A stretch of 39,362 nt of DNA. It comes from an uncultured Clostridia bacterium. Its GTDB lineage: Bacteria > Bacillota > Clostridia > Christensenellales > Borkfalkiaceae. Under the pieces are notes generated by a model, which worked only from the letters and a program-made list of their open reading frames with translations, had not been told where the DNA came from and searched no databases. The stretch is taken from contig CAJFGA010000013.1 of NCBI GenBank assembly GCA_904374385.1, positions 1 through 39,362 of the forward strand, in the 5' to 3' direction. A program made the position numbers and the translations under genes. This document shows, piece by piece, positions 39,305 through 39,362 of this stretch; position 1 is the stretch's first letter; the number at the start of each line of letters is the position of its first letter.

Positions 39305-39362
39305 TTTTCCTCTCCTCCTAAATTTTTTCTCAGCCGTTTAAATCCTTTCTTTTTTGCAGGAG

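Overview
This 39.4 kb window looks like a chromosomal piece from an anaerobic Clostridia-class Firmicute. It is most likely an uncultured gut lineage near Christensenellales/Borkfalkia; that finer placement is inference. The supporting signs are a Bacillus/Clostridium-type decarboxylase-tmk-holB-ricT operon, AGGAGG ribosome sites and TTGACA/TATAAT promoters with 17-bp spacers. Formate-tetrahydrofolate ligase, rubrerythrin, an 8-cysteine ferredoxin, a PadR-DUF1700-DUF4097 cassette and a DUF3343/class V aminotransferase pair point the same way. No phage, transposase, rRNA, tRNA or CRISPR array was seen. Coding density is high and most genes are housekeeping.

Layout. 0-1.2 kb: an AT-richer patatin-like lipase gene and a 56-aa ferredoxin. 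1.3-6.8 kb (minus): greA, an anchored protein with an EF-hand-like loop, an Orn/Lys/Arg decarboxylase, tmk, holB and ricT, with overlapping or closely spaced genes read from a promoter before greA. 6.8-8.6 kb: a class I aminotransferase with an Lrp/AsnC regulator, whose promoter region carries a 17-nt direct repeat. 8.6-9.8 kb: a small conserved-looking protein, then queT behind a preQ1-I-like riboswitch. 9.8-13.8 kb: membrane proteins, a SPOUT rRNA methylase, and rubrerythrin trailed by two tiny coupled ORFs. 14-18.6 kb: a zinc-ribbon membrane protein, glnS and fhs. 18.6-21.5 kb: an unknown protein, a PAP2 phosphatase and glyS. 21.5-24.5 kb: an nth-obgE-yhbY-PHP operon. 24.5-26.8 kb: DUF3343, a cysteine-desulfurase-like enzyme and two unknown small proteins. 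26.9-31 kb: an S41 protease, cytidine deaminase, malic enzyme and its probable PucR/CdaR-type regulator. 31.3-34.8 kb: a large membrane protein and the PadR-DUF1700-DUF4097 operon. 34.8-35.2 kb: a non-coding stretch with an interspersed hairpin repeat. 35.2-39.3 kb: a zinc-ribbon DUF4190-like protein, cysS and a large pilin-like beta-helix protein.

The most interesting signals are regulatory. (i) At least three genes (SPOUT methylase, a 100-aa unknown protein, nth) have a promoter -10 box ending six bases before the ATG, which predicts leaderless mRNAs. (ii) A near-palindrome over the padR promoter recurs over the promoter of the zinc-ribbon membrane gene 2.9 kb away, suggesting one PadR regulon. 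(iii) A preQ1-I-like aptamer precedes queT. (iv) A direct repeat lies over the Lrp-family promoter, and a CCAAACGTTTGG palindrome lies at the start site of the PucR/malic-enzyme operon. (v) Two tiny genes are translationally coupled to rubrerythrin. I did not find an obviously new defence or biosynthetic system; several conserved-looking proteins of unknown function are described as such.
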